From Lachancea dasiensis (taxonomy: Eukaryota; Ascomycota; Saccharomycetes; Saccharomycetales; Saccharomycetaceae), in NCBI GenBank assembly GCA_900074725.1, contig LT598457.1:496001-560000 (forward strand): a stretch of 64,000 nt of DNA, in the 5' to 3' direction. Under the pieces are notes generated by a model that was not told the origin of the DNA, made no database searches, and saw nothing but the letters and a program-made list of their open reading frames with translations. Below are positions 51,001 through 59,682 of this stretch, piece after piece. A program made the position numbers and the translations under genes. Each line of letters opens with the position of its first letter. Positions within the stretch are counted from its first letter, which is position 1.

Positions 51001-52072
51001 TGGCACCTTCATCTCTGATCTCACCACCAGAACCAGTGGCGGCACCTGGGAAAGGCGAAACGGCCGTTGGATGGTTGTGGGTCTCCACCTTCACAAGCAT
51101 AGGCACGTTCTCCTTCACGGCTTTCCAGGTCTTGGTTTTGAAGTCCGGGGCGTAGTAATACGAGTCGTTTCCCGTGTCGAGAACGGCCGAGTTATCGGAA
51201 TACGCGCTTATTGTGTAGTCGGAGGTGTGTGCATGCGTATTTCTGATCATCTTGAAAAGTGTGAGTTGTTTTTGGAGACCGTCGATGGTCCAGTCGGCGT
51301 TGAAGATCTTGTGGCGACAGTGCTCGGAGTTGACCTGCGCAAACATGAAAAGCTCCACGTCGGAGGGGTCCCTGTGCAGGGTGTCGACAAAAGCCCCAAT
51401 CAGGTAATCGATTTCTCCCTTATCCAAAGCCAAGCCGAGTTTTTGGTTGGCGTCCTCCAAAATCTCCTTGGGCGGCGCAGACTTGTCGGAAAACAGCTTG
51501 ACATGTCCCAATGGCTTGGGCGATTCGTGCGAAAATATGGTCGCTGGCACAGGTGCCTCCATCAGAAACAGCTCCTGCGTCATTCTGTCGAAGCAGGACT
51601 TCAACGACTCCTCGTTCAGGTTCTCCACCAATGGGAAGCCCGGCACGGTTTTGATGAGCAGAGCCAAACCACGCTCGATACGCCCGATTTTCGTCTCCAG
51701 CCCACACACACGCGCGATGTTGGTGGCCTTCGACGACCACGGCGAGATGGTGCCTGGTCTGGGCAAAATGCGCACCAAATACGTGTCTGGGCCGAGCTGG
51801 CCGGAAGAAGAGCTGACAATTCCGGTCTTCAGCTGCTGGACGTACCCGTCTGAGTCGTCCAGCGCCTGGTCGTACGTCAGGAGCACTTCTAGCAGCTGTC
51901 TTTCACGCTCTGAAAGCGCTTCTTGGCCCTCGACGTCCACATAATGCACATAACACGAACGTACTTCGGAGATCACCGACGAGCTGTTACAGTAGGCCTC
52001 GATGCCCCTGGCCAGGTTTTCCACACGGAACGCAGAAAGGGCCTGGGGGCCCGGTAAGATGAGAACTGACAT
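48026..52072 (-). CDS. ADE6: Phosphoribosylformylglycinamidine synthase
   Basis: This 1348-residue cytosolic enzyme (S. cerevisiae Ade6: 1358) converts FGAR, glutamine and ATP to FGAM in purine synthesis. It is the large eukaryotic/gamma-proteobacterial form: an N-terminal PurS-like part, two AIR-synthase-like halves (VKVETHNHPTAVSPFPGAATG near residue 320 and the second near 690-1000), and a C-terminal class I glutaminase with the nucleophile in GACNGCQFLS and the His-Glu pair in PHPERVTR. The start is ATG 52072 (MSVLILPGPQALS); the frame extends 31 codons farther to a TTG, which is not used. Bas1/Gcn4- and Cbf1-type sites lie upstream. Confidence 0.97.
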   Translation of the reverse strand: MSVLILPGPQALSAFRVENLARGIEAYCNSSSVISEVRSCYVHYVDVEGQEALSERERQLLEVLLTYDQALDDSDGYVQQLKTGIVSSSSGQLGPDTYLVRILPRPGTISPWSSKATNIARVCGLETKIGRIERGLALLIKTVPGFPLVENLNEESLKSCFDRMTQELFLMEAPVPATIFSHESPKPLGHVKLFSDKSAPPKEILEDANQKLGLALDKGEIDYLIGAFVDTLHRDPSDVELFMFAQVNSEHCRHKIFNADWTIDGLQKQLTLFKMIRNTHAHTSDYTISAYSDNSAVLDTGNDSYYYAPDFKTKTWKAVKENVPMLVKVETHNHPTAVSPFPGAATGSGGEIRDEGATGRGSKSKCGLSGFAVSDLLIPGFKQPWELDVGKPNHIASALDIMVEAPLGSAAFNNEFGRPCINGYFRTLTTKVTNSDDKEEVRGFHKPVMMAGGFGAVRPQFALKNKPITPGSSLIVLGGESMLIGLGGGAASSINSGEGSAELDFASVQRGNPEMERRCQQVIDACISLDSGNPIQSIHDVGAGGLSNALPELVHDNDLGAKFDIRKVLSLEPGMSPVEIWCNESQERYVLGVSQQNLPLFEDICKRERAPYAVVGNATAEQRLIVEDPLLKTTPIDLEMSILFGKPPKMTREAITQPLSLPPADLSVISSLGDAIDRVLTLPTVGSKSFLITIGDRTVTGLIDRDQFVGPWQVPVADVGVTGTALGDEICRTGEALAMGERPTNALISAAASAKLCVAESLLNLFAADIKSLKHVKLSANWMSPASHQGEGSKLYEAVQAIGMDLCPDLDIAIPVGKDSMSMKMKWGDKEVTAPLTLNITAFGPVNNTSNTWTPLLKKQEGTVLVLVDLAAKQQEHSLGGSALLQVYNQVGNTSPTVHDNKLFKGVLESLLELHQTDLVFSYHDRSDGGVIVTLLEMAFASRCGMDIVVDNASSVYTPLFNEELGCVFQIAEQNLSTFEEIFSKHGVSRDHISVIGLPKFDSQSIIIRNKAGLVKYENTRASLQQTWSATSYQLQKMRDNPISADQEFANIADDKDPGLHYSLTYDLTDDMKVGQLAAISKPRVAILREQGVNGQMEMAWSFQQAGFTAVDVTMTDLLEGRAHLDDFVGLAACGGFSYGDVLGAGAGWAKSVLYHEGVRKQFVNFFNEREDTFAFGACNGCQFLSRLKDIIPGCENWPSFERNASEQYEARVCMLEITQDDGCKTESVFLNGMVGSKIPIAVAHGEGRASFKDQKEMERFEEGALCGVRYVDNYGNVTSKYPFNPNGSTNSIAGVRSPNGRVLAMMPHPERVTRLEANSWYPAGKYEEWEGYGPWIRMFRSARRWVG

Positions 52073-52499
52073 GGTACGAAAATGAATTTCAATTCGAGTC
52101 GAACTGCCCTCGAGTTTTTCTGGAGCGGAGTGGACGCTAGGTTCCCTTATCTGCGAGAACTTCAATTCTTGGGAAGTCTCACCGTAATGTAATGACCCTC
52201 TTCTTATACAGCAGGGCCTGCCAATTTTTTTTCCAATCCCAATTAATGACCTGGAGAGATGAGCTTTAATTTTAATACGATGTGCAAACGATCTGGCCGG
52301 GAGAACTTGAAGACGTCACGAAATAACACAACCACTGCGACGAGCGCTACGAGAATATCCCCAGCAAGCAATGCCACACGCTCTAGCTCTACCGTCTAGT
52401 GCGGGTGGTCGTGGACAAAATGGGCGGACAATGAGGCCGGAAAGTCCACTGTCATCGTGTGGTACGAGCAGCGGTGTGGTTGAGTTTGGTCGATTTTTT

Positions 52500-52526
52500 T
52501 GACTCTGCTAATTTTCAGGTCACGTG
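52500..52526. promoter_or_regulatory. TGACTC and Cbf1-type sites upstream of ADE6
   Basis: TGACTC at 52500-52505 is the core bound by Bas1 and Gcn4, expected for a purine gene. GTCACGTG at 52519-52526 is a Cbf1-type E-box; a second CACGTGAC is at 52750-52757. They sit between the divergent ADE6 and UPF0390 genes. Confidence 0.5.
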
Positions 52527-52575
52527 AGCAAAGGGTCATGTGACTGGTTGAGAGAGAGAGAGCCAAAAGGAGCGT

Positions 52576-52624
52576 GAGTGTCAGTGTGTCAGTGTGTCAG
52601 TGTGCCAGTGTGTCAGTGTGTGCC
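52576..52624. repeat. Short tandem repeat of GTCAGTGT units
   Basis: About five units of the 8-10 bp motif GTCAGTGTGT with one variant (GCCAGTGT) follow a short GA run at 52551-52562. It lies in the ADE6/UPF0390 intergenic region and is likely a simple microsatellite. Confidence 0.8.
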
Positions 52625-52782
52625 CTTGATGTAGTGGCGGCACGGGAAGGGAACAAGCGGAGTGTGAAACCGGGAGGTCCAACTCTGGCTCTGTAGCCGT
52701 CCAAAAGACACTCGACGCTGCTCGTCGATTGGGATGTAATAACCGAGAGCACGTGACGTGCGCTGGGTGGACAGGACCGTAC

Positions 52783-52828
52783 TGAAAAATCTTGACAAAA
52801 GGCTCGATGGTGGTGTGCAGCTCATCGC
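52783..52828 (+). promoter_or_regulatory. PAC and RRPE-like elements of the UPF0390 gene
   Basis: AGCTCATCGC at 52819-52828 is an exact PAC on the opposite strand (GCGATGAGCT), about 50 bp before the ATG at 52880. TGAAAAATCTT at 52783-52793 is an RRPE with one mismatch. Two more CCATCGC units follow the PAC. Confidence 0.65.
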
Positions 52829-52879
52829 CCCATCGCCCCATCGCATCTGCGAGTTACCAAGCCGGTCGAAGCCTCAGCC

Positions 52880-53140
52880 ATGCCTCAGAAAGCGCTCAAA
52901 GTAACCAAGAAGTCGAAGGACCCTAGAAGGGTCACAAAGAAGCAGAAAAACCTCCGGAAGGCCGCGCCACTGCAGATCAAAAGCAGGAAAAAGTCGCTGG
53001 CACATTTGAAGAAACTGTCCAAGGCTTCCTCTCTCACGGAAACCACCGAAAAGCTCATATCCAGCAGAGTGGGCCATCTGGAGCTTCTGAAGGGAACCCG
53101 TAAGGAACTGGAGAAGCAAAAGAAGAAGGATACCAAGTAG
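52880..53140 (+). CDS. UPF0390 (DUF2462) family small basic protein
   Basis: This 86-residue, very lysine-rich protein (MPQKALKVTKKSKDPRRVTKKQKNLRK...) has the layout of the UPF0390 family, small nuclear or nucleolar proteins of unknown role. I take it as the counterpart of S. cerevisiae YLR363W-A (85 residues), which lies next to NMD4 there; that pairing is from memory and from position. The C-terminal half (VGHLELLKGTRKELEKQKKK) is predicted helical. Its promoter carries PAC and an RRPE-like element, which puts it in the ribosome-biogenesis regulon. Confidence 0.85.
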   Translation: MPQKALKVTKKSKDPRRVTKKQKNLRKAAPLQIKSRKKSLAHLKKLSKASSLTETTEKLISSRVGHLELLKGTRKELEKQKKKDTK

Positions 53141-53228
53141 CGGCGGCCTTTTCGCCAGCGGCGATTTCAGCATGCAAGCTGAAATCGCGATGTACATTAG
53201 TTTTTAGTATCTGTAACAATATCCCATT

Positions 53229-54161
53229 TCATCTCTGGTAGGGCCACAGCCAATTCAGGAACGCATTTTGTAGAAAAGAGTACAGTTGCGAGCTGATCCA
53301 ATAGGCGCTCAGCAGTAGCGGGGCCTGCGAGGATATCCCCATGAAAAAAATACAGCCCAGTCTCGACACGTTGAGGATGCTTTGCATGCTCTGGGAGGCC
53401 CTTGAATTGGGGCTGGGTGCGATCTTGATTCCCATGGCGGCCGAAGTCGTGGTGGTCATCATTCGGCCGTTGTGCTCCACGTTTGTCAGGGCCAGCAGGC
53501 CCAACACTAGCGGCGCCAACATGGGAAGGCTGTCAAGCGGAAGACTCAAGTCCCAATCAGAGACCGGGGCCACCGATGCCGCCGAGTCCGACGACAGCGG
53601 CTTCAAATTGGAGTCTACCAGCCTGCTTTCAGTCAAGCCGCGCAGCCCCATGGAAATTGAAACCCACAGCGGGATCTGGACGAGGGGAAGAAGCGCATTC
53701 TTCCATAGAGATGCGTTGTTCTCGGCAAACAGTTTTTTTTGCCTGTTTCTAGTTTCCTTGAGGGCAAGCAGTTGAATCTGTTCCGGTGTCAAAGTGGGCC
53801 CTCGTGGCACTCCATCAGCAACATCCCCACTGCTGCTGTTGGATCTTTGTTGTGCTGCCGCTGCCAATCGCAGTTTTACAACCGGTGGGATGGCCTGTAC
53901 GACTTTTCGAAGTTCTTGCTGCTTCACTACGCGCTTGCGCTGCCAAATACTCAATGGTAGAGTGAATACGGTCCTGAGACCAAAAGTTGTGAGCGGCACT
54001 AACGCGAGCCACGGAAGACCGCTGATCTGATGTAGCGCGATGAACGATTCCGTGATGCCGCTAAATAGGCTTATTGGTCGAACTTGAAGATGTCCCTTCA
54101 TTCCACGTCCCCTCCGTAAATCAAAGATGCCCCTTCGAGCGACGCCTACAATGGACATCAT
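53229..54161 (-). CDS. COX18: Mitochondrial inner-membrane insertase of the Oxa1/YidC family
   Basis: This 310-residue protein (S. cerevisiae Cox18: 316) exports the C-terminal tail of Cox2 across the inner membrane during cytochrome oxidase assembly. The N-terminus is arginine-rich (MMSIVGVARRGIFDLRRGRG), as in a mitochondrial leader. Typical Oxa1 blocks are SFIALHQISGLPWLALVPLTTFGLRTVFTLPL near residue 40, LVQIPLWVSISMGLRGL near 160, and two further membrane segments to the C-terminus. Synteny with ADE6 and SPT4 matches YGR061C-YGR063C. Confidence 0.92.
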   Translation of the reverse strand: MMSIVGVARRGIFDLRRGRGMKGHLQVRPISLFSGITESFIALHQISGLPWLALVPLTTFGLRTVFTLPLSIWQRKRVVKQQELRKVVQAIPPVVKLRLAAAAQQRSNSSSGDVADGVPRGPTLTPEQIQLLALKETRNRQKKLFAENNASLWKNALLPLVQIPLWVSISMGLRGLTESRLVDSNLKPLSSDSAASVAPVSDWDLSLPLDSLPMLAPLVLGLLALTNVEHNGRMMTTTTSAAMGIKIAPSPNSRASQSMQSILNVSRLGCIFFMGISSQAPLLLSAYWISSQLYSFLQNAFLNWLWPYQR

Positions 54162-54383
54162 ATCCCAGCTTATACAGACACTGAGCTTGCTATCTGGCAG
54201 CGAGCTATGGGCATGGCGTATATATTAAGACAATATTCACATTCATTATATACATCAACTTCACGATTCACGTGATAGGCTGTTGATCCACGTTCCCTGG
54301 GTCGCCTCGCGGCTAGCAAGCGCTATCGGGCTGGCATCCGCGTCTAATGTACATGCTTTTCTTCCCCCTCGGACAGTAACTCC

Positions 54384-54692
54384 TTAGTCTACTTGCGTCC
54401 CATCTCGAGGTTTGTAATGCGGTAGCAAATCAGAGACTTCGACGGGCAAGCGTCCATCAACCTTAATGGCGTAGAGTCCTGGTATATAGGGATCAACACT
54501 GATCCACTTGGCAACCCACGACTTTGAGGGTTTGCACATGCCAACAAGACCTTCGAAAGAAGGAGAAGTGCATTCCATGGTGCTCACGCCTGCTTCCTCA
54601 AAGATACCTTGGCAGTTGGGACACCCGTCTTTTGTGAATTCAGCGGTGGTCAGTACCACTCCGCAAAGCATACATGCTCTCTCGGACGACAT
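54384..54692 (-). CDS. SPT4: Transcription elongation factor SPT4
   Basis: This 102-residue protein has the same length as yeast Spt4. It forms the DSIF complex with Spt5 on elongating RNA polymerase II. The zinc ribbon uses four cysteines in CMLCG near residue 8 and CPNCQG near 29. The rest follows the family pattern ([21 protein letters not shown] and PGLYAIKV). The 222 bp to COX18 hold a TCACGTGA box near 54268. Confidence 0.96.
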   Translation of the reverse strand: MSSERACMLCGVVLTTAEFTKDGCPNCQGIFEEAGVSTMECTSPSFEGLVGMCKPSKSWVAKWISVDPYIPGLYAIKVDGRLPVEVSDLLPHYKPRDGTQVD

Positions 54693-55184
54693 TTAGAGCG
54701 TTGGAAGATTTTAAGTTGGCGAGCTTCAAATTACACATTTGACACCAAACCTTCAAGCTAATTCACCGTAAAATTGAAGTTACCCACAACTATATCATGT
54801 CATACGCGTCTTACCTCGAAATGCGAGAGATGAGATACCAATCGAATCAGTACCAACACATCTATAGGAAACTTCCCAGCCCCACAGACGCAATTGCCGG
54901 GATGAAATTGTGGACATGCATCGGCGTTGGTTTAGGATCGCACATGTTGTGTGATATGCAATTTATCCCTCCTTCCGAAATTACGAGCGCTTACACTTGA
55001 TCAACGGGGTTTTCGTCGTTCGGAAGGAGTCTCAATGTCCCATGCTTGTACAACAAGTGTGCGTCTGTCACTTTGGTGTGCTCCTCTGTAGTCTTTGATT
55101 AATCTGTTATTGAAGGGCTCGAGTAATAAATTAGTCACATCTCTATAAAAATATTCATCGAGGAGAACTCAGCACACACACGAT
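54693..55184. other. SPT4/GRX8 intergenic region
   Basis: This is a divergent promoter region. A 67-codon plus-strand frame at 54797-55000 is the only notable reading frame and is not supported by any recognised similarity. TATAAAAAT near 55144 is a TATA-like element about 40 bp before the GRX8 start. Confidence 0.4.
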
Positions 55185-55511
55185 ATGTCTCAATACGTTG
55201 CAGAAGCCAAGGAAGTTATTGCCTCCCAAAAGTTTGTTCAATTAACAGCTAATTTCTGTCCAGATTGCGTGTACGCCAATGCTGTCTGGCAAAAATTCGG
55301 TGTTCTGGACAAAGTTCTGCAATTCGAAATCGGAGGATTTGACAAAGAAACTCAGCTTAAATACAGGGACGCTTTTGCCCAGGTAGCTGGAGTTAGAAAC
55401 TTGCCCACCATCTTTGTAGATGGAAAAGTGTGGGGAACTGAAAGCGAGCTGCACAAATACGAAACGAACGGCACTTTGCAGACCGAGCTACAAAAAATTG
55501 GTCTCATCTAA
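55185..55511 (+). CDS. GRX8: Glutaredoxin-like protein GRX8
   Basis: This 108-residue cytosolic dithiol glutaredoxin is close in length to yeast Grx8 (109). The active site is C-P-D-C in FCPDCVYA, unusual among glutaredoxins and diagnostic for Grx8. The cis-proline is in NLPTIFVDGK, followed by WGTESELHKYE. Yeast Grx8 has very low oxidoreductase activity. Its place beside the UPF0390 gene and SPT4 fits YLR364W. Confidence 0.94.
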   Translation: MSQYVAEAKEVIASQKFVQLTANFCPDCVYANAVWQKFGVLDKVLQFEIGGFDKETQLKYRDAFAQVAGVRNLPTIFVDGKVWGTESELHKYETNGTLQTELQKIGLI

Positions 55512-55602
55512 GGCCTTTGCGGAAGACGACAACTAAGTTTACACCGAATTTGCGGATTTATATATAACTAATTAAGTGCTATTACGATCAGCCCAATCGC
55601 AT

Positions 55603-57369
55603 TTACTGCTTGTCACTATCTGCTTCTTTCAAGTAGTAGTAATCACCCCTCTTCTCCATCTGTGAGTTGACGAACTCTGGGGCACACTGACCGTTTTCGC
55701 TGTTATACAAAATGATCCCATTCCCTAGAGCATGTTTCTTTTCGTGTCTCTTGTAAAAGTATAGCACGACGAAGGTCCATAGACCGTAGATAGCAGAGAA
55801 GATTAAACTCACAGTATAACCGGTCTTAAACCTGGGCTGCTCTACGGTTTTCCACGCCAAAGTAGGGATCCAAGCGTATGTGGACTGTGAAAAAGTGTAG
55901 ATCGCGATCCAAGTGACGGCCCGCATCTGTGGGTCCAACCTCAGAAAGTCGTTGATAAACGACCAAAGACAAGGAGACGCTGCAACGGAGAAGTAGGTGA
56001 TCAAAAAGGCGAACCACTTGGCGCTGTTCGAGACGTCCCATTTTATTAGAATGGCACACGAAATACAGTTCATCGCTTGGGAGAACACCATAAATATCCA
56101 TTTGCACCGGAACAAATCCGCGCCCCAAGCACATACGAAAACAAAGACGAAACCGAGACAAGCAGGGAGCACCCCTAAGTTGTTGATGGTGACTACAGAA
56201 TAGTCGTGATCGTGTTGAAGCCAAAAGAGGAAACTCCCACTGAAGGCTGTCATGTTGTTCCAAGAACAGGTGTCAAATATGACCAAGACCCAAAACGTCG
56301 GAGTCAAAAACATCTTTTTCCAGATTTTTTTGGACCAAAGCGGTAACAACTGACTCTTTTCCACACCATCCTTGATCTGGTTTCTCTTGTTTCTCTCACG
56401 AGCAACTCGGATCTCGTCATCGCTCAGGAATAAAGAGTAACACTTTGAAGGAATACCTGGAATCACAAAATACCCAATAATGGCGCAAGGGATCGAAATG
56501 GCAATCCCGTCTATCAAAAACATCCATCTCCAACCCGCAATCCCGCGGACGCCATCAAGGTCCTGGAAGGTCCTCGCCTGCAGAAGGCCAGAAGTAACAC
56601 CTCCGAGCAGCTGGCCACAGAAGAACAAGCACACCCTAGAGCTGATTTCATCGGGCGCGTACCAGGATCCCAGGACATACTGCGAAACCGGATAGTAAGC
56701 CGAACCAAAAGCGCTGACGAAGAATCTATAAGCCCTGAGCTCGGCCAGCGAATTTGCCCGGTAACAGGCAAAGGTGAAGAAAGACCAACCCAAATCCATG
56801 ATGGGCAATATCAAGTGAGAAGGAAACCTCGGTAGCAAATACATGAAAGGTAGTTGTAGCACGATGGCACCCACATTGGAGATGGCCACCGTGTTGATGT
56901 AGTCGTTGTTGGCCATATTGAGGTCCTCCCGCATGTGCGAGAAATAAGCATTGCTGTAATTATTAAGGTCCAAGGATTTGGACCAGCACAGCATCAAAAA
57001 GTACATCCCAATCATGAGGTCTAGCTTGTACAGCAACCTACGTTCAGCCTTGGTCTGCGTGGTATGGTTTGGGTACAAGAAAGTGTACCAGTTCCGACTT
57101 TTCTTGTACTCAGAATTCGAGCGATACTCAAACTCGTCGAAGAATTTCCACCATCTGCGGCCCTTCTCGTCGCGAAGTTCATACGGAATACCCCCATGCA
57201 CGGCATTAGTGTTCTGATTTTCATGCTCTAAAGCTTCGACTTTTGTGCCCTCATCTTTAGAGCCCGGACTGGCCTCTTCGTGGAGATCTGCTGAGCTCAC
57301 GGAGGCATCGCTAGAATAGTTCTCAATCTTTTCCTCGGGAAGCACACGAAGATGTGGCAGAAATCTCAT
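55603..57369 (-). CDS. VHT1: Plasma-membrane proton-biotin symporter
   Basis: This 588-residue protein (S. cerevisiae Vht1: 593) is of the Dal5-type MFS family and takes up biotin. The start is ATG 57369 (MRFLPHLRVLPEEK), which parallels yeast YFPHLRKLPED; the open frame extends 32 codons farther to a TTG but has no ATG. About twelve membrane segments are present, with a conserved lead KIDLMIGMYFLMLCWSKSLDLNNYSNAY-like region near residue 115 (here beginning LDLMIGMYF). A Vhr1-type element lies upstream. It is the counterpart of YGR065C. Confidence 0.93.
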   Translation of the reverse strand: MRFLPHLRVLPEEKIENYSSDASVSSADLHEEASPGSKDEGTKVEALEHENQNTNAVHGGIPYELRDEKGRRWWKFFDEFEYRSNSEYKKSRNWYTFLYPNHTTQTKAERRLLYKLDLMIGMYFLMLCWSKSLDLNNYSNAYFSHMREDLNMANNDYINTVAISNVGAIVLQLPFMYLLPRFPSHLILPIMDLGWSFFTFACYRANSLAELRAYRFFVSAFGSAYYPVSQYVLGSWYAPDEISSRVCLFFCGQLLGGVTSGLLQARTFQDLDGVRGIAGWRWMFLIDGIAISIPCAIIGYFVIPGIPSKCYSLFLSDDEIRVARERNKRNQIKDGVEKSQLLPLWSKKIWKKMFLTPTFWVLVIFDTCSWNNMTAFSGSFLFWLQHDHDYSVVTINNLGVLPACLGFVFVFVCAWGADLFRCKWIFMVFSQAMNCISCAILIKWDVSNSAKWFAFLITYFSVAASPCLWSFINDFLRLDPQMRAVTWIAIYTFSQSTYAWIPTLAWKTVEQPRFKTGYTVSLIFSAIYGLWTFVVLYFYKRHEKKHALGNGIILYNSENGQCAPEFVNSQMEKRGDYYYLKEADSDKQ

Positions 57370-57601
57370 CTTCCCAATTGTGTACTTAGCTACTAGATCA
57401 CCGATCGTCGGTAAGCGCAGACAAAACGACTCAACAGGTGGCCAACTCAAATCTTCCAAGTTCAATCAAAAAACTAAGACTTTATATACCTTACTACTTC
57501 GCACTTGACTCTTTATCCTCCCACCGTCCTGTCAGCGCTACAGCTCTAGGCACAATTTTTTCCTGTTGGCAGTCTTGATTACAACAATTTCAAAAACCTC
57601 G

Positions 57602-57619
57602 AGTCATGCTCCCATGACT
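57602..57619. promoter_or_regulatory. Vhr1-type biotin response element of VHT1
   Basis: AGTCA-N8-TGACT is a perfect inverted repeat 233 bp upstream of the VHT1 ATG. It matches the spacing of the S. cerevisiae VHRE (AATCA-N8-TGAYT), which Vhr1 uses to induce VHT1 when biotin is low. A looser match (AATCA-N8-AGACT) is near 57464. Confidence 0.6.
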
Positions 57620-58199
57620 CAAATAGACACAATCGCTTTATGGCTATATTGATGCTGATTTACTGCTAGATGACTCGGATGATTCAAGGATTCGAAAGCC
57701 CAACAACTCAGCTCCACCAAGACTCAAGTCGAAGCACATTTTATGCTAAAATTCAACAAACATTTGAGTGATCCGATGCTGTGTATGTAACAAGCATATG
57801 GCGGAAGCATAGCAAGGTGCTTTAGATACACAAGTCAACGTAGCGTGAACGATCCAAATATCTCGGCCTCCTCCGATGAGCCACACAAGAGAGTCTACAA
57901 GAGAATCTACAAGCGGTATCTTTTTAACCCTGGGGTGGATTGCGGTGCTGAAAAACGGGAGTGCCACAACCCAAATCGAGCGGTGTCAACTACTGCTCGG
58001 GATCTCGTCAGAAATCGATTCCTCGCAATTTTGGTGGACCAAGGGCTCGTGAGATTCCACAACACGTCCAAATAGTGTATCATTAACTACGGGAATACAA
58101 GACTATAAAAGGCTGAAAAATTTTCTGCTCCTCAATCCTGACGTTCACGCACATATTGTCGATATAGCCATCGGACGTACGACTAGCAAACCATCATAG

Positions 58200-58699
58200 G
58201 TATGTGGTGATATTATCTCCCGTAGCTCACCAATGTGGCACACAAGGCACATGTCGGGTTGTGAGGTTTTGTCTTCGAAGATGACATGATAGGTCCTTTT
58301 TGAGAATTGGATGTGGGTTTCTGTTCCAGTTATCTGTACCACACGTCCTGCCAGACGGTGCGATTGACCAGCATCGTCTTGCTAGGCAGCTATTTTTTTT
58401 ATGGTTTTAGGAGGAGGCAAGAATCGACGGCCAGTACTTCGTAAGTGTTCCAGATTAGTAGTTGGTGCGTTCTGACGAATGCAAGCTGCTATGAAGTTGT
58501 ACGCCTCGATACCCTTTGCCTCTGGGGGCTCGTTTTCTAGAGCTTCGCGTCGTGACTCCAATCTTTCTATTTTGGATACTCATGGTGCCTCTTTGAAGTG
58601 AAACTACTTAGCACTTTGTACAGAATATCCGTGGGCGAGTCGCCCAGGAATTTCAGTCAAAGGTCGTGGTCATGGCTTACTAACTTTTTCCCTTTGCAG
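58200..58699 (+). other. 5'-UTR intron of RPS22, possible host of snR44
   Basis: The acceptor TTTGCAG ends at 58699, seven bases before the RPS22 ATG, with a perfect branch site TACTAAC at 58678-58684. The likely donor is GTATGT at 58200-58205, with GTAAGT at 58441 as an alternative. The TATA box is TATAAAA at 58104-58110. S. cerevisiae RPS22B has a 5'-UTR intron of similar size that carries the H/ACA snoRNA snR44. I could not identify its two hairpins or rRNA guide pockets here by eye. Confidence 0.75.
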
Positions 58700-58706
58700 C
58701 ACAAAA

Positions 58707-59457
58707 ATGACCCGCGCCTCTGTTTTAGCTGATGCTTTAAACTCAATCAACAACGCCGAAAAAACTGGTAAGCGCCAAGTTTTGATTAGACCTTCCTCCA
58801 AGGTCATCATCAAATTCTTGCAAGTCATGCAAAAGCACGGTATGTCAATTTCCAATTATTCCTTTTTTTTTTTTTTTTTTTTTACAGTGACGCTCAATCT
58901 CAGTTCCTTGGCAATCCTTAGAACCTTCATACTCATCAAGAACCCGGACTGATAACTGGATGGTTTGATCGGACAGTTTCTAAGCTGTACAATTTCAGTC
59001 CCATACTGTCTTTTAAGTGTCCGGAAAATCAATGATTTGAAAATGCTTCTTACACGACTTTGAACTATTTAATCTATGTTCCTTGCGCGTTTACTTTTTC
59101 TCGACATCATCGTCAGATGAATTATGAAGGAGGATTGTTATTTGGACACATGAAGAGGTCTGTCGGACTTTACCCATGTACTAACTCCTTTGCTCAGGCT
59201 ACATTGGCGAATTTGAATACATCGATGATCACAGATCTGGTAAGATTGTCGTTCAACTGAACGGTAGATTAAACAAGTGTGGCGTGATTTCTCCAAGGTT
59301 CAACATTAAGTTTAACGATATCGAAAAGTGGACTGAAAACTTGCTACCTGCCAGACAATTTGGTTACGTTATTTTGACCACCTCCGCTGGAATTATGGAC
59401 CACGAGGAAGCCAGAAGAAAGCACGTTGCTGGTAAAATTTTGGGTTTCGTTTACTAA
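58707..59457 (+). CDS. RPS22: 40S ribosomal protein S22 (uS8), one coding intron
   Basis: Exon 1 is 58707-58839, the intron 58840-59197 (358 nt), and exon 2 59198-59457, giving 130 residues as in yeast. The donor is GTATGT, the branch site TACTAAC at 59179-59185, and the acceptor CAG at 59195-59197. The split codon rebuilds ...[19 protein letters not shown]. The arrangement (5'-UTR intron plus coding intron) is that of RPS22B (YLR367W) rather than RPS22A. The coding intron contains a 21-base T run at 58863-58883 directly followed by ACAG, a decoy for the true acceptor. Frame 57845-58075 upstream is part of the promoter region. Confidence 0.97.
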
Positions 59458-59682
59458 TTAAATAGGTTCGTGTTTATCTAAGACTTGTACATTATATGTT
59501 AAAGTTTCCTTTAGTCGTAAGTCTTGAAGGATCGTCTTGCGAGTGTACGCAGACACTTCGTGCTATCTTGAATCGAATCCTTAAAGCTGGCCGCCACAAA
59601 CCGAGGCCCCCTTTACTTCCAATCTGTATACAAATTAGGCGTTATTATATATTGGTTGGAGTTTCCTGTGACGTGCACATTA

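Noticed and set aside
52519-52526. GTCACGTG as a possible centromere CDEI
   Set aside because: No long AT-rich stretch and no CDEIII (TTCCGAA-type) element follows; it is a Cbf1-type promoter site.
54797-55000. 67-codon plus-strand frame between SPT4 and GRX8
   Set aside because: It lies in a divergent promoter, has no recognised similarity and is short.
57845-58075. 76-codon plus-strand frame before RPS22
   Set aside because: It ends just before the RPS22 TATA box and has no recognised family; likely promoter DNA.
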